Assembly (NCBI GenBank): GCA_012267385.1
Contig: JAAXGW010000005.1
Location: forward strand, 1-64,000
Length of the DNA: 64,000 nucleotides
Direction of reading: 5' to 3'
From: OMG group bacterium
Lineage (GTDB): Bacteria > Pseudomonadota > Gammaproteobacteria > Pseudomonadales > Azotimanducaceae
Shown: positions 19,837 to 28,545 of the stretch, piece by piece
Layout: every line of letters starts with the position of its first letter
Position numbering within the stretch: the stretch's first letter is position 1
The notes under the pieces: generated by a model
The model's input: only the letters and a program-made list of their open reading frames with translations
Database searches by the model: none
Told to the model about the DNA's origin: nothing
Program-made: the position numbers and the translations under genes

Positions 19837-20316
19837 TTACAGTGCGTCGAGAATGCTTTCGGCGTTGCTGACCTCGAATTTACCGGGACCCTCTACCGCG
19901 AGCTTGGTTACCGTACCGTCTTCGACAATCATTGCGTAACGCTCTGATCGGTTTCCCAGTCCGAATGACGATCCGTCAAGTACTAGTCCAATAGCTTGAG
20001 TAAATTCGCCATTGCCATCGCTAGCCATAACGATATCATCGGCGTCCTGCTCTCGTCCCCAAGCGTCCATGACAAAGATGTCGTTAACAGCGACGCAGAC
20101 TATTTCATCGATGCCTCTAGCTTTAATCGCGTCAGCATGACGAACGAATCCTGGTAAATGCTGTTCGGAACAGGTCGGTGTAAACGCACCTGGAACTGCG
20201 AAAATTACGACTTTTTTGCCTCCTACGAGATCATGGACGGATTCTTTTGCTGGCCTTCCATCCCTCATAACACGCAGAGTAACATTGGGCAACCGATCAC
20301 CTTCATGAATTGACAT
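19837..20316 (-). CDS. Peroxiredoxin (Prx5-like)
   Basis: This thiol peroxidase of the AhpC/TSA-redoxin superfamily is 159 residues long, the usual Prx5 length. The peroxidatic Cys49 lies in PGAFTPTCSEQHLPGF, the family's diagnostic segment. SERYAMIVEDGTVTKL near the C-terminus also matches. It reduces hydroperoxides in the cytoplasm using glutathione/glutaredoxin or thioredoxin in characterised relatives. Convergent with the SPOR gene (20 bp between stops) and divergent from the EamA gene. Confidence 0.93.
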   Translation of the reverse strand: MSIHEGDRLPNVTLRVMRDGRPAKESVHDLVGGKKVVIFAVPGAFTPTCSEQHLPGFVRHADAIKARGIDEIVCVAVNDIFVMDAWGREQDADDIVMASDGNGEFTQAIGLVLDGSSFGLGNRSERYAMIVEDGTVTKLAVEGPGKFEVSNAESILDAL

Positions 20317-20417
20317 AATTTCCTCTCCTAGTTCGTTCGAATTCTGAACGCAAAATTTTAGGTACTAGAACGCGAATTTGTCGCTCAAGATGAAAGTTCA
20401 ACACCGTCTGAAGTTCA

Positions 20418-21308
20418 ATGTTCTCAAAGCTACCTCGCAATGACTTGATTGCCATCGGTTTGGCGGTTGTGGTCGTTCTGTGCTGGTCGACAGTAGCGAC
20501 GGGGTTTAAGTTAGGGCTACAACATCTTTCAGTCCCTCAACTATTGTTCGCGAGCACCTTGGTTTCTTTCGTGTTCCTTTCCGTAGTTGCATGTTTTACG
20601 GGAATCAAGAAACTGACATGGAAAACCGTTAGCCTTGGAGCACTCCTTGGACTGATCAATCCGTTTTTTTATTACTTAGTCCTATTCGCTGCTTACGATC
20701 GATTACCGGCACAAATCGCACAACCACTAAATTACACTCATGCGATTGTCACCGCGCTACTCGCGATTCCCATTCTCAAACAGCGACCTACACCACGAAT
20801 TTGGTTGGGATTGATTATCGGGTATTTAGGCGTTGTCGTACTGATCACGCAGGGATCTTTCACAGAGTTTTCATTCGATCGACTCGGGGTTGCATTAGCC
20901 TTAGGAAGTGCTTTAATTTGGGGGGCTTACTGGATTCTCACAGTACGATACTCCGAAGACACGGTGACACTCTTACTCATTGCGTTTGCCACCGCAACGC
21001 CGTGTGCTGCGATATTCTGTGTTATTTTTGACACGCTACCAGCGTTCAATCTAGTAAATTTAGGGTTCGGCTTGTGGCTTGGCGTTGCTGAAATGGGACT
21101 CGCCTTTCTGCTCTGGCAACGCGCTTTAAAAACTGCTACTCAGGTTAGTCTGATAACGCCGATTGCTTACTTTAGTCCAGCGTTGTCATTGTTTCTAATC
21201 CACAACGTACTTGGTGAAGAGGTACCCCTCGTAACAATCTTGGGTTTAGTCACGTTAATGCTCGGTATCATGATCGTGTATCTTCGTTTCGAAAAACGTG
21301 TGTCCTAG
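20418..21308 (+). CDS. EamA/DMT family transporter
   Basis: The 296-residue inner-membrane protein has about ten hydrophobic helices in two five-helix repeats, as in the drug/metabolite transporter superfamily. Conserved features include WSTVATGFKLGLQHL in the first repeat, and WGAYWILTVRY and TPIAYFSPALSLFL in the second. Substrate cannot be inferred. ATG start at 20418, about 100 bp from the divergent peroxiredoxin start. Confidence 0.88.
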   Translation: MFSKLPRNDLIAIGLAVVVVLCWSTVATGFKLGLQHLSVPQLLFASTLVSFVFLSVVACFTGIKKLTWKTVSLGALLGLINPFFYYLVLFAAYDRLPAQIAQPLNYTHAIVTALLAIPILKQRPTPRIWLGLIIGYLGVVVLITQGSFTEFSFDRLGVALALGSALIWGAYWILTVRYSEDTVTLLLIAFATATPCAAIFCVIFDTLPAFNLVNLGFGLWLGVAEMGLAFLLWQRALKTATQVSLITPIAYFSPALSLFLIHNVLGEEVPLVTILGLVTLMLGIMIVYLRFEKRVS

Positions 21309-21616
21309 CATTGAGAGACTGAATCAACATTCAATCGAAGTTTGATCTCGATCGATTGCAAGACGTTTTCAACCAAATGATTGCTTATGAATGCTAACGG
21401 AAACACAGTGTGATACCATCAATTTGAACATCTAAGATTTAGTGTTAGATCGTCTGAACTGAAATTTATATGCGTCGATTTAAATGTTTTTTACAGTTCT
21501 TGTTGGTTAAGAGAACTTGTCGGCTACGGGAAGTACGCAGGATGCGAATAGAAGTAATAGCACGTAGAGTCCCAATATAATTCTTGCGGTCTTACACATA
21601 TTCAGATTGTCGTTCC
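21309..21616. other. Leader region of repeat gene A1
   Basis: The gap between the EamA gene and A1. Its last 45 bp match the promoter/leader found before A2 and A3. The upstream part shows nothing else recognisable. Confidence 0.45.
21576..21616 (+). promoter_or_regulatory. Conserved A-gene promoter/leader, copy 1
   Basis: A TATAAT hexamer at 21576-21581 lies 41 bp before the ATG at 21617. It is followed by a leader sharing CGGTCTTA and TTCAGA words with the equivalents before A2 and A3. The -35 region is not clear and no Shine-Dalgarno sequence is visible. Confidence 0.5.
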
Positions 21617-23623
21617 ATGCAAAGTTTAGTTTCGCGCTCCCTAATCCTATTGACTGGTTTGGTGATAGGAGTCCTTGGAGTAATTGGTGCTCTCGTTTTA
21701 CTAAAGGACGATGGTACATCTTCCGAGGCTCAATCTTCTTCTGATTCACAAGAGACAGAGCAACAATCAACTAGAGAAACACTAGTAAACAGGAGCTCGA
21801 TGAGTCGTGTCACTAGCGATTCTGTCCCCTCCGACATCGATGATTTAGTGTTTCCAAAAATTGCTTTCGATCGTAAGGCGTCAATCTTGTCTTGGGTCAA
21901 TGTGCTTTCAGACGATCAAATCGTGAATTGGCTCGAGCAATCCATCGAATCTTCTTGGGATGTAGACGAATCACATCGGTACGAGTTGCAGTCCGCTCTT
22001 TTGCAGAAACTGTCGATAAAGTCACCAGAACGAGCTTTCGATTTTGCGTGGTCAAGAGACGAAGATCTGCGTGAGAGTGGAATATTTGAAATTGCAGCTG
22101 TTGATTTGTTGTGGCTTGGGGGCGTTGCGGACGATTTTCAGCGCGAGGGCATGGCTTCCATCGTGCTTCTGGCTTGAGCTAGTTCAGATCTGGAGGGTGC
22201 GGTCGCCCATATCAAGGCAATGGACATAGGGGTGGGTGCTTACTATCTGCCGGTTATCCTACAAGCACGTGAAGACATAAACTTGAATCGCCAACGCGAA
22301 ATCGCAAAAGAACTTGGGGATGAGAGTTATGCATTTTTCCACTATTTTCAAAATATCTCCAGGGGACCTGTAGAGAACCCGAAGGAAACCTGGAACGCAA
22401 TTGTCAACCTAGCTAACCAAGAGGGAATGCAAAAGACGACAGGACATGCACTGAGCCGCGTCGCGGTGGCTTGGGTCGAAAAAGAGGGAAAGACCGTTTT
22501 TGACGAAATTGTGTCTTCAATTTCACAAGACTCAATGTACGCTCACGCACTCTCAAATGTATTCAGTACCCTGTCTACCGACGAACCCGAAGATATTTTT
22601 GACTACATACTGATGAATCTCGGCGATCAAGCTTACGAGATTATTCAGGAAAGCGATATTGTGTATAACTGGGCTCGGAAAGATCCTCGCGGACTGTTGT
22701 CAAAGGCGGAGACATTGCCGGCTAGTAGACTTCGACTAACACTAATTTCCCGCGCGGCAGGAGAATGGGCATCTCAAAACCCGCAACATCTTCTTGACAA
22801 TTTAGAACTCCTACCACAAGAGTATCGAGAAAACGCTAGTGATACTGCAATAAGAACCCTCACCAGAAAGGCACCCCCTGATGCAGCTAAATTTGTGCTT
22901 CAAGTTGAGGACTATGAGTCTCAACTAGATCTTGCGATCACCCTAGTTCGCCAGTGGTCGTATCAGGATTCCAACGCTGCGAAAGATTGGGTGTTCAGCT
23001 TACCAGAGAGTGATTCTCTACGTTCCGCATTAATTCGGCCATTAGCAAACGCACTCGTTAACACAGATCCTAGAGGAGCTTTTCAATTGGCACTTGAACA
23101 GCCGATCAGTGAGCAAGGATCCTCCTCGGTTACTGCTACGGGGTTTGAGTCTTCTATCTTAAACAAGATTGCATCCCGAGACTTAGATCTTGCCCTAGAG
23201 TTGCTACCCCAGGTGAGAGACGTCGGATCAAGTAGAGTGCAAGCGTACTCCATGATCGGTACAACATTGATTGAGAACGGTGATACGCAACAAGCCCTAA
23301 GCCTCGCAAATAATCTATCTAAAGAGCAGCAAGTACCGTACTATCAACATGTCACTTCTATATGGGCCGTACTGGACACAAAAGGATTTCTCAATGCACT
23401 CGAACAATTTCCGACTGAGGAAATTAAATCATCAGTCGCGCTTTCTGCGAAATTTGTTAATGAATTAACGAATACTTTCTCAGCTGAAGAAATTGCTAGC
23501 ATAGAAGAGCACATCAGCAAAGAAGACAAAGAGAAACTTGAACAGATTAAAGACATAGACATTTTCAACCCTTCCGAAGAAGAACAAAAAATGCTCAAAG
23601 AATTATTCCCGGGTCAGTGGTAG
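21617..23623 (+). pseudogene. Helical-repeat protein A1, broken by TGA
   Basis: First gene of + strand dyad 1. I start it at ATG 21617 because A2 and A3 begin at the same point (SRSLILLTGLVIGVLGV membrane anchor). An in-frame TGA at 22175-22177 stops translation after 186 codons; the frame stays open from there to 23623. The stop sits exactly where A2 and A3 have Trp (REWASVDLEG, QTWANVDLEG; here LLA-stop-ASSDLEG), so TGG became TGA. Reconstructed length is 668 residues. The repeat domain carries DP-containing units such as WARKDPRGLL and NTDPRGAFQLALEQP. Confidence 0.8.
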
Positions 23624-25395
23624 ATCGGTTTAAGTACAACCAACATTACAACTTCGATAAGAGTGCGCAGATAGTCTGTGAGATCTCCGGTCTTTAGAGG
23701 GAGTACCATTTCAACAAACAATCAACATCCTTTATGAAACAGAATCCGATGAACAGAGCCATTGCAATCTTCCTAATTCTTCTAGCCTCGGGAATTGTGG
23801 TAGGGGGCGGAGGTACGTACTTAGTACATCTGGCGATTTCCGGCAAAGACGCCTCAAATTTGTCTCAAACCGAAGTAGAACGTACATCAACAGGGGGCTC
23901 ACGCAGTGCAAACGACGCTGATGATGATGCACAAGAAAAGATGTTTCCTAGTGACGGTCAATCGTCTTATGTATTAACAGATCCCTCGTTACAAAATAAC
24001 ACATTTCAGAGTAAATTAGAAGTCTATACCTACGTTTCTGGCTTATCTGCGCAACAAGTTTTGAACGAACTACAACGTTCTGTGGATCTTTCGCATGAGA
24101 TTTCTCGCCGCGTTCTCGGTGAATTTCAGATTGCGCTCTTGGAACGACTAGTATTTTTCGATCCGGTAGCGGCTATGGAATTTGCCTTAGTACAGAATAA
24201 TTTGGATACAGAGTTACTAGCGTTGGATTCGTGGAATTCGTTTCGGAATTCCTCTCCCTCGACTGATTCCGAGATAGTTGTTATGCCTCTAGTTCAAGGT
24301 GTATCTAAAGAGTGGGCACTCAGCGACCTAGACACTGCCATCGGTAATGCTAATTCCCTCAACGAAGACGCTAGGACTAATGCACTGATTGGAATTCTCG
24401 CGTCGCTTTCCCGAGAGTCTTTGGCGACCTATCGCGCAATTGCCAAACAGTTGGGTCATGAAAAACAGGGATTCGACTCCTATGTTTTGTCATATCGCAC
24501 GAAGTATGTCGATGATCCCAAAGATAGTTGGGGAAAAATGATAAATCTCATTAATCCTGATAGTTATGAACAACATCAAGTCTTAGCAAACATCGCGGTG
24601 CAGTGGTACGAGCAAGATGGGATCAATGTAATCGAAGAAATTAATTCCGGTTCCTTGGACGAAAGCATTAAATCAACCGTAGTCGATGCAGTCCTGAGTG
24701 CAGCCGCGAAGGCAAACCCTCAAGAAGCGTTTCAATACGCCCAGACACTGCCGAGCGACGGATATTTTTTGGGACCTCTGCGTGAGGTCATTCGAGTATG
24801 GGCGTCAACTGACCCTCAAGCCGCTTATGAAGCTGCCACCAGCATTGAACAAAGTTCACAGCGCGAGATGCTTCAGGGGACTGTAGTCAGAATTTGGGCT
24901 TCGAACGACCCCCATTCCGTTTTAGAGAATGCAGACAGTTTTCCAATACAAATCAGGGACGAGGGAATATCGAACGCGATTGAAGAAATCGCGCAGTCCG
25001 CACCGCAAGAAGCTGCTGAACTAGCCTTAGAACAAGGGGATGGCTTCATGGGTGCTTTAAATTTTATGCTCCCAACTTCAGTCATGCTACATTGGGTCAG
25101 ACAGGACGTGGAGGCTGCAGAGAATTGGGTCTTTAACGGACCTGTTAGTGAGGAGAAACAAGACAATTGGGTTCGTGCGTTCGTTAGTAATTTGGTTCGT
25201 TCAGACCCCCACCGAGCCTTTGAGCTCGCTCTCGAACAACCGAAAGCTGAAGGTGGATTTGCGGCGTGGTTACCGCCCTTGGAAGTACAAGTTTTCAATC
25301 AAATAGTCTATACCGATCTAGATCTTGCGATTGAACTGTTACCGAAAATTCCAGAAGGTGAGTCACGTTCTGACGCATATTCCTCCGTCGGTAAT

Positions 25396-25403
25396 CAATA
25401 TTT
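25396..25403 (+). repeat. Target site duplication, left
   Basis: CAATATTT directly before the element; the identical 8 bp follow the right end at 27892-27899. An 8-bp duplication is the size known for the IS1595 family. Confidence 0.85.
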
Positions 25404-25467
25404 GGGAATTATTAAGATAAGTAAAAAATATGTATAATATACATATAGGCTTACGAAGGAACTACCA

Positions 25468-26394
25468 ATGACCAACAAGACAACAATGGGCGAATTAGAG
25501 TTTGTCCGATGGGTCGGAACAGAGGAAAATGCAGTAGCATTATTTGAGTCGTACCGATGGCCGAGTAAACGATTTTGTCCGAAGTGCAATTCAACAAACA
25601 CAGTAGATTTGCCTTCCCGTAAATTCTATTATCGGTGCAGGGAGTGTCAAAAACAATTCTCCGCACGGATGGGTACTGTGTTAGAGTCCTCGCGCATTCC
25701 AATGACTGAGTGGCTATGGGTTATGTACAAAATTAGTGTCGCTCGCAAAGGTATCTCATCGCTACAACTCGCTAAACAATTAGACCGTCCACAAAACACT
25801 ACATGGTTCATTCTCCAACGCTTGAAGGAAGCGTGTGGAAACAAGGAACAGATTTTGAAGGGGATCGTTGAAGCAGACGAAGCGTATGTTGGTGGTAAGG
25901 AAGAAAATAAGCATGAGAGTAAGAAACTTCGTACTGGGGCGTGGGGCGCGGTGCGGTTGGTAAACAAGCGGTTCTTGGACTGCGTGAGCGTGAAGGTGAA
26001 GTTATGGCTAGACCTATTCCAAATGCAGACGCACAAAACATCGTAGGCACTATTAACAGTCATGTTGAAATAGGTTCAACAATCTATTCAGACGACCATA
26101 GAGCATATAAACAGTTAGACGGACTGTATTACAAGCACGACAGCGTTAAGCATAGCCAGAAAGAGTATGTACGAGGTTGCAGTTCATACCAACTCCATAG
26201 AGAGCGTGTGGGCTATCCTAGAACGCTCCATTACTGGTGTCCACCACCATGTTTCCAACAAGCACCTTAAAAGGTACTTGAACGAGATATGTTTCCGATT
26301 GAACGAGGGTAACGTCAAGATTCATGTGAAAGATAGAATCGGTGCGTTATGTTCATTATGTGAGGAGTCCGATTACAATGGAAAGACCTCATAA
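25468..26394 (+). pseudogene. ISXO2-like transposase, two frame breaks
   Basis: The N-terminal zinc ribbon has C37, C40, C57 and C60. The DDE-type catalytic core starts at IVEADEAYVGGKE (Asp137), continues with STIYSDDHRAY in a second frame, and HTNSIESVWAILERS in the original frame. The frame moves near 25935-25945 (within a repeated TGGGGCG) and returns near 26172-26182, so about 80 codons are out of frame. C-terminal family features (HVSNKHLKRYLNEICFRLNE) are present. Either two indels inactivated it or the sequence has errors here. No slippery heptamer of the usual IS kind is evident. Confidence 0.8.
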
Positions 26395-26512
26395 GCAACG
26401 AACGCCACCCGGTATAAGGAAGTTTCGCAAAATGTTGAAACAAGTTGCACAATATACTCCAACGAAAAAGGAGTCAGTGAAGGAGAAACCTACTCGTGAG
26501 TCAGCACAGTAG
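26378..26512 (+). CDS. Small basic ORF in the IS element
   Basis: A 44-codon ORF, ATG at 26378, begins inside the end of the transposase gene with GAGGAG about 10 nt upstream. The product is very basic, starting ERPHKQRTPPGIRKFRKML and ending in a Lys/Glu-rich stretch. A hairpin follows directly after it. No family recognised; it may be a small element-encoded accessory protein or chance. Confidence 0.4.
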   Translation: MERPHKQRTPPGIRKFRKMLKQVAQYTPTKKESVKEKPTRESAQ

Positions 26513-26525
26513 TAGGTCAGTTACT

Positions 26526-26552
26526 GTCCCCTAGGTGTTCTACCTAGGGGAC
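26526..26552. terminator. Hairpin between convergent IS genes
   Basis: A perfect 11-bp inverted repeat, GTCCCCTAGGT (26526-26536) and its complement (26542-26552), with a 5-nt loop, lies just after the small ORF. Probably a terminator for + transcription, though only a weak T-rich tract follows. Confidence 0.5.
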
Positions 26553-26611
26553 ATATTTATTGGGCGATTAGCCGCTTTTCGCAGATCTTCCATATCGACC
26601 CCCTCCTTGTA

Positions 26612-26637
26612 ACTCCCCACAGGTCTGAGTGGGGAGT
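26612..26637. terminator. Hairpin after MTase-HNH gene
   Basis: ACTCCCCAC (26612-26620) pairs with GTGGGGAGT (26629-26637) across an 8-nt loop, 16 bp beyond the stop of the - strand methyltransferase gene. Likely its terminator. Confidence 0.5.
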
Positions 26638-26653
26638 GCTGACTTCTTAAAGC

Positions 26654-27847
26654 TTAGTGCTTGTGTAGCTGTAATTTAATGCTTAAGTACTCCATTCCTC
26701 GATCTCCTTTAATGCGGTTGCAGTTTCCGCACAGTAGTTGAAGATTAGTTGGGTGATCTGTACCACCTTTCGCTCGGGCGATAATGTGATCAACTTCAAA
26801 ATGTCGTAACTCAAAATGAGATTTACAACCGTTGCAATAACCAGATTGAGAACCGTACAGAGATTGTCTAACCTCAAAACTGTTCGGTTTGGGCAAAGTG
26901 CCCAAGTCCGTTCGTTGCGGTATATCTGTGCGATGGATAACTTTACGCCACTGGTCATCTAGTCGTTGGCGCACTAGTTCCACTGCTTGGGCTGATATGT
27001 CAATACCAACCCACTGTCTGTGTAGCGCGTCCGCTTGAACACATGTCGTAGCGCATCCACAAAAAGGGTCTAGGACAATGTCGTTTTTATTGCTCGAAGC
27101 ATTGATAATCCGTTTAAGCAAATCTAGAGGTTTTTGCGTCGGGTATCCAGTTTTCTCTGTGGAAAAGCTTTTAATCATGATCGAATCTAGTTTATCTGCA
27201 CTATGACAGTTCCATGTGTCCTCAATCGGTACACCTTTTCCTGTTGGTTTTTTACCGTCTCGACGAACATAGCCCTCTGGGTAAGGGATGTACTCTTTGT
27301 TGAACAGATCATTTGCTTCTTCACTCTTTACAAAGTAGAGCAACGTGTCGTGGTTTCTAATCCATCCACGTTTTTGAGTTTTGTAGCCACTTACCCATCC
27401 AATACGCCACACGATTTCGTTTCTGAAGTTCTTACGCCCGAAAATAGCGTCCAACAACAGTTTCAAGTAGTGGCTCATGGTCGGATCGCAGTGCAAATAA
27501 ATTGAGCCGGTCGGCTTGAGGAGCCGGTGCATTTCAAGCAACCGAATAGCCATATAGACCAAGTAGGACTTATCGCTATTGGTCATTGCCGAGAGCAGTA
27601 CTTGATACAGTTTTGGATGTTGCTCTTCAATAAGATTGATCCACTCCACATCAACGTCTTGAAGTGTCCAAACATCTTTGAACTCTGCACCTTCCGCACT
27701 ACTTCCTATTGGTGCCGCGTAGTTTGCATTGGAATTAAAGGGAGGGTCTAAATAAATGAGATCGACACATTCAGAGTTCATGCCGCGCATAATGGGTAAA
27801 TTGTCACCCGTCCAAACAGTGCCGTTCTTCCAGTTAGGTTCGTTCAT
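26654..27847 (-). CDS. DNA methyltransferase-HNH nuclease fusion
   Basis: A 397-residue passenger protein of the IS element. The methyltransferase part has catalytic motif IV DPPF at residues 34-37, and the SAM-binding motif I region IVLDPFCGCATT near 257-268. This is the permuted order of beta-class N6-adenine/N4-cytosine enzymes. The C-terminal domain is an HNH nuclease: CxxC at 338/341, EVDH at 351-354, Asn368 and CxxC at 373/376. Methylation and cleavage could thus reside in one chain; whether the nuclease is active on unmethylated DNA is inference. Its ATG lies 9 bp inside the inverted repeat end, with TATAAT in that repeat. The reading frame is intact, unlike the transposase. Confidence 0.88.
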   Translation of the reverse strand: MNEPNWKNGTVWTGDNLPIMRGMNSECVDLIYLDPPFNSNANYAAPIGSSAEGAEFKDVWTLQDVDVEWINLIEEQHPKLYQVLLSAMTNSDKSYLVYMAIRLLEMHRLLKPTGSIYLHCDPTMSHYLKLLLDAIFGRKNFRNEIVWRIGWVSGYKTQKRGWIRNHDTLLYFVKSEEANDLFNKEYIPYPEGYVRRDGKKPTGKGVPIEDTWNCHSADKLDSIMIKSFSTEKTGYPTQKPLDLLKRIINASSNKNDIVLDPFCGCATTCVQADALHRQWVGIDISAQAVELVRQRLDDQWRKVIHRTDIPQRTDLGTLPKPNSFEVRQSLYGSQSGYCNGCKSHFELRHFEVDHIIARAKGGTDHPTNLQLLCGNCNRIKGDRGMEYLSIKLQLHKH

Positions 27848-27891
27848 ATCGGAAAATTATACATATTTTTTTACTTATCTTAATAATTCCC

Positions 27892-27899
27892 CAATATTT
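27892..27899 (+). repeat. Target site duplication, right
   Basis: Second copy of CAATATTT, matching 25396-25403. The base after it (27900) completes the interrupted codon of B1. Confidence 0.85.
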
Positions 27900-28155
27900 A
27901 AACCAAGGCAACTCCGACAAAGCCATAAACCTTGGCTTGCAGCTACCTTCTGACGAACAGGTTAGTTATTTTCAGGACATCGCATATACATGGTCTAGTG
28001 TAGATCCGGCCGGATTGGTAGAGTCGTTTAAAAATTTACCGACCCCTGATTTGCGCGCAAGCTTGGCTCAAGAATTGTCCAGCGGTTGGTTGAAAGAAAA
28101 TTTCACCGATGCTCAACTTGATGAACTAAAGCAATATCTCGATGAATCGGAATGA

Positions 28156-28545
28156 ACGCTTGTTTGCTATGTTGGAGACAGAGGTAATCGATCGTTAGTC
28201 TCGAAAACAATATCCACATCTTGTGAGTGCTAGTCGGGAGACATTTGCTAATCACGAAGGGTGTCTGCAGTGTTGGAATATCGGTCTGCGATAACGTATC
28301 AACAGAAATTGCAGTGGAACATCGTTCTACCCCCCCCTTTTAACTGGTTACCAAACTAAGACAACAGCAGGAATGTTCGTTCCCTTTCCTTTTGACCCTA
28401 CTTCGTCCGAGTGCATTTGTACGTTCTGGTTGGCTACGAAACGTTGTCATCCTCGGGCAATGTATTGAACTCGAGCACACAATAATATAGCTCACATTTG
28501 TCCAATATAATTTTTCGGTCTTAAAGATGTTCAGAATGTAGTTCT
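28156..28545. other. Spacer between B1 and A2
   Basis: Similar to the spacer before A3 along its first 180 bp, so part of the duplicated unit. It contains a C8 tract (28330-28337) absent from the other spacer and ends with the A-gene promoter. No gene seen. Confidence 0.5.
28506..28545 (+). promoter_or_regulatory. Conserved A-gene promoter/leader, copy 2
   Basis: TATAAT at 28506-28511, then TTTTCGGTCTTAA and TTCAGAATGTAGTTC, reaching the ATG at 28546. Nearly identical to copy 3 and close to copy 1. Confidence 0.55.

Larger units (their letters stand above)
25404..27891 (+). mobile_element. IS1595-like element with MTase-HNH passenger
   Basis: Terminal inverted repeats of 35/36 bp begin GGGAATTATTAAG at both ends (25404-25438 and the complement of 27856-27891) and differ by one A in a homopolymer. 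It carries an ISXO2-type transposase (+), a 44-codon small ORF (+), and a convergent methyltransferase-HNH gene (-), with hairpins between. It is flanked by an 8-bp direct repeat and interrupts B1. Both inverted repeats contain an inward-facing TATAAT. The transposase frame is broken twice, so the element may no longer move by itself. Confidence 0.88.
23734..28155 (+). pseudogene. Helical-repeat protein B1, split by IS
   Basis: Second gene of dyad 1. Coding runs 23734-25403 and resumes at 27900-28155 once the 2488-bp element (25404-27891) and one copy of its 8-bp target duplication are removed. The junction codon is restored in frame, giving 641 residues, in line with B2 (656) and B3 (637). 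The N-terminus is a membrane anchor with a Gly-rich end (GIVVGGGGTYLVHLA), then helical repeats with WASTDPQAAYEA and RSDPHRAFELALEQP. The C-terminal exon ends FTDAQLDELKQYLDESE. As it stands, the product would be truncated at residue 567 with about ten foreign residues. Confidence 0.85.

Noticed and set aside
25468..26394. Programmed ribosomal frameshifting of the transposase
   Set aside because: Two shifts in opposite directions are needed and no canonical slippery heptamer was seen; mutation or sequence error is simpler.
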